DNA of 7,553 nucleotides from Porticoccaceae bacterium UBA1117 (GTDB lineage Bacteria; Pseudomonadota; Gammaproteobacteria; Pseudomonadales; Porticoccaceae), in the NCBI GenBank assembly GCA_002313335.1, contig DCBC01000139.1, forward strand, positions 1 to 7,553, given 5' to 3'. The translations under genes were made by a program, and so were the position numbers. Below the pieces are notes generated by a model. That model saw only the letters and a list, made by a program, of their open reading frames with translations. It ran no database searches and was not told the DNA's origin. Every line of letters begins with the position of its first letter. Position 1 is the stretch's first letter. Shown here one piece after another: positions 5,670-7,553 of the stretch.

Positions 5670-5697
5670 ATCATACCTGAGTAGACTAGCCAGTCAA
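5670..5697 (-). promoter_or_regulatory. Promoter of the 180-residue lipoprotein gene
   Basis: On the minus strand, TTGACT (5692-5697), 16 bases and TATGAT (5670-5675), followed by TAG. The spacer reads CTACTCAGG into the -10, again with A at position 10, T at 12 and G at 15. It lies in the gap after the enolase-like gene's stop codon and sets the lipoprotein start at 5639 rather than 5660. Confidence 0.7.
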
Positions 5698-5715
5698 ATT
5701 GATTATTTTGCGTGC

Positions 5716-6996
5716 TTACGGCTCTATAGTTACCTTGGAGTAGAAATCCGCCGTTGCTAAAAGATCCCAGTCAACATTAATACCTAAACCAGGCTCTATT
5801 GGCGCGACTACCCTACTGTTGTTGAGTAAGTTACCGTTAGTCATAGCAAACTCGAATACATCCTTGGGCATTGGCGCTTCAAAATAGCGAGTCCGCTCAT
5901 TGGCGAGCATTAGGTGCAGGTTAACGACTTGAGCTAGTGTGTGCCCCCAGCTTTGAATATCGATAGGCATCTCTGCGGTATTCGCTATTCTCAGTAGTTC
6001 CAGTGCTTCGGAGATTCCACCAACTACTGTTAAATCAAACCTACCTGCGTCCCAAGCGTCAGCCTTAATGCCCTGCTTGATAAAATCCCGAGAATAAATA
6101 GTGTAGCCCGCGGGAATAATGGCTACTGATAGTCTTGTTTTAAGCTGATGGTATTGCGCTAATTGACTGTCAGCTATTGGGGCTTCGAACCAGAAAAATA
6201 GACCTTTATCCATCTGTTTACCCAGTATTATTGCATCCTCAAAAGAGTATATGCTCTCAAGATCAACCATAAATCTGTAGGACGAATCTGCAAACGTTTT
6301 CTGAATAAGCTTGACCAGAAGAAGATCTTCTTTAATTGAGCCCCACACATGAAACTTAAAATGTGTGAACCCAAGCTTGGCATACTCTCGCACGGCAGCA
6401 ACATGCTCAGGAAGTGACTTGTAGAACGGGAAGCTGGCATAGGACTCCATTGAACTGCGGGTCGCACCGAGCAACTTATAAAGTGGCAGCCCCGCTCTGC
6501 GTGCCGCTAGATCCCATAGTGCAATATCAATGCTTGCATGCGCTTCATGGCTCAAGTTGGGCCATGACTGTTTAAGCATTAAGGACACCACCACCGGATC
6601 AAATGATGAAAAGGAAATTACGTCATCGGCTACTTTTTGTAGCTCCTGCATATGTGCATCACTGAATCCATTCTGATAGTAAGTGTCAACACCAGATATG
6701 CCCTCAAACCCGTCGGCTGTCTTAATACGCAGGATGTTGTTAACCTCATGATATGCGCCCTCCTGTCCAGAATATTGCGCTGTAACGTTTTCCATTCCAA
6801 CAGCATGTATATCAATACTAATAATTCTAGTGTCTTTGGAAAATTGGAATGCCGACTCATACTGCAGAGCGGTCTTACCAGAAAAAGCTGATAACAACTC
6901 AACCGCTGAACTAGCGTAGTCGTTTTCAAGAGACATCGATATGTTTGGCGTAATCAACAACGAAAATAGCGTAGTTAGCGAGCGTTTAAATGTCAT
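5716..6996 (-). CDS. Enolase-superfamily (mandelate racemase/muconate lactonizing type) enzyme with apparent signal peptide
   Basis: This is a 426-residue member of the enolase superfamily, which abstracts a proton alpha to a carboxylate (racemases, sugar-acid dehydratases, cycloisomerases). The capping domain spans about 50-170 and the barrel about 180-410. The barrel shows K214-x-H216 (base position), metal ligands D245 (VDLES) and E271 (FEAP), and the Asp before GG (D321 in FDLTVVGG). QSWGH at 348-352 is where a catalytic His may lie. The usual third acidic metal ligand, expected in a 'GE' position, is Y298 (PAGYTIY), a serious departure. The first about 22 residues (KRSLTTLFSLLITPNISMS) look like a Sec signal, unusual for this superfamily. 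The start overlaps the flavoprotein stop as ATGA, implying translational coupling. The substrate is unknown. An internal Met at 6936 would remove the signal but has no good ribosome-binding sequence. Confidence 0.82.
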   Translation of the reverse strand: MTFKRSLTTLFSLLITPNISMSLENDYASSAVELLSAFSGKTALQYESAFQFSKDTRIISIDIHAVGMENVTAQYSGQEGAYHEVNNILRIKTADGFEGISGVDTYYQNGFSDAHMQELQKVADDVISFSSFDPVVVSLMLKQSWPNLSHEAHASIDIALWDLAARRAGLPLYKLLGATRSSMESYASFPFYKSLPEHVAAVREYAKLGFTHFKFHVWGSIKEDLLLVKLIQKTFADSSYRFMVDLESIYSFEDAIILGKQMDKGLFFWFEAPIADSQLAQYHQLKTRLSVAIIPAGYTIYSRDFIKQGIKADAWDAGRFDLTVVGGISEALELLRIANTAEMPIDIQSWGHTLAQVVNLHLMLANERTRYFEAPMPKDVFEFAMTNGNLLNNSRVVAPIEPGLGINVDWDLLATADFYSKVTIEP

Positions 6997-7553
6997 ATAA
7001 GTTCGCCAATCGCTCGATATGCCTGCTCAATAGCAACATTAATTAACGAGCTTGATCCTGCATCTGAGTTCGCAATAGCAATGCGGCCTAATGGTTTTCG
7101 ACCACGAATAAAAGGATAACGCTCATCCTCTTTATCCTCATAAATCTCGTCATAAAGTGGGTTAGCACGATTTATATAAGCGTGCGCCCAGCGATTCACA
7201 GTAATCCCTTGTATATCGCGGGCAGGATCGAAACCCCCTGCAGACAAGCTACCCGCAAGCTGGCGACGAAGATTTCGCTCAATAGTCTCATATGGAGTGA
7301 CATATAACTCATGCCGACCGGCTCGTTTTTGTTCACTGGGTGTTAGTCCGGCACCTGATCTATGCGGATAACGCACCATATGAACAATAGCCGGCTTATC
7401 TGGGTCTCGAGGATACTGATAGCCGCCAAAATCAACCGGATAATCTAAATGGGTCGACACACAATATGCACCGGGGTTAATCAATGCACCAACGCCTAAG
7501 TTTTTCCATGCCTGCCAGTTGCGGAGGGCAACATTACAATACAGGATTGGCGA
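6993..7553 (-). CDS. Spermidine dehydrogenase (SpdH)-like flavoprotein, C-terminal part (start off window)
   Basis: The frame is open to the right edge, leaving 186 C-terminal residues. They resemble the Pseudomonas SpdH family of FAD-dependent amine oxidases, which cleave spermidine: PILYCNVALRNW near the edge, then PVDFGGYQYPR, a GGFDPARDI segment, and ITVNRWAHAY followed later by GRIAIANSDAGSSSL, the last being the C-terminal FAD-contacting motif. SpdH is usually around 600 residues, so roughly two thirds of the gene, including the N-terminal dinucleotide-binding motif, lies beyond the edge. A TTG at 7482-7484 opens an internal frame but is not a credible start, because homology continues upstream. 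The stop overlaps the enolase-like start by ATGA. The enzyme family is well supported; polyamine as the true substrate is inferred, since the family contains many uncharacterised members. Confidence 0.82.
   Translation of the reverse strand, partial: SPILYCNVALRNWQAWKNLGVGALINPGAYCVSTHLDYPVDFGGYQYPRDPDKPAIVHMVRYPHRSGAGLTPSEQKRAGRHELYVTPYETIERNLRRQLAGSLSAGGFDPARDIQGITVNRWAHAYINRANPLYDEIYEDKEDERYPFIRGRKPLGRIAIANSDAGSSSLINVAIEQAYRAIGELI

Overview
The window looks like chromosome of a free-living, probably marine, gammaproteobacterium. This is inferred from protein resemblance: a spermidine-dehydrogenase-like flavoprotein, a lipoprotein esterase of the LpqC/PHB-depolymerase type, and a short single-pass 'hypothetical' family that I associate with marine Gammaproteobacteria. 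Composition is moderately AT-rich. There are no rRNA or tRNA genes, no transposase, no integrase and no CRISPR array. Almost everything is on the minus strand; one small membrane-protein gene is on the plus strand.

Layout. 1-871 (minus, cut by the left edge): secreted lipoprotein esterase. 1052-1306 (plus): 84-residue two-helix membrane protein, bracketed by two 43-base imperfect direct repeats. 1396-1890 (minus): 164-residue membrane-anchored protein. 2143-2463 (minus): a DUF1805 (YunC-like) protein that unusually carries a signal peptide. 2567-2980 (minus): DoxX-like four-helix membrane protein. 3155-4881 (minus): a likely operon of a 49-residue membrane protein, a secreted beta-propeller and an unrecognised 103-residue protein. 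5097-5639 (minus): unrecognised lipoprotein. 5716-6996 (minus): enolase-superfamily enzyme with an apparent signal peptide and an altered metal-ligand site, coupled by an ATGA overlap to 6993-7553 (minus, cut by the right edge), the C-terminal part of a spermidine-dehydrogenase-like flavoprotein.

The most notable signal is not a gene. Five of the transcription units, plus one site with no gene behind it, are preceded by the same promoter-like element. It has TTTGACT (or a close variant), exactly 16 bases, then TATGAT (or a close variant). The spacer itself is conserved: A at spacer position 10, T at 12, a purine at 14 and usually G at 15, giving a CTATT-YRGC-like stretch running into the -10. 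One copy is duplicated to both sides of the 84-residue gene, and its second copy fires toward the 3' end of the convergent 164-residue gene. A further copy that keeps the -35 and spacer but has lost the -10 lies upstream of the 49-residue gene.

Functionally, several products appear to act in the envelope: two lipoproteins, a propeller and a DUF1805 protein with signal peptides, and several small membrane proteins. Only the flavoprotein/enolase pair (translational coupling) and the three-gene propeller cluster (close spacing) show sequence evidence of acting together. Adjacency of the rest looks like ordinary chromosomal neighbourhood.
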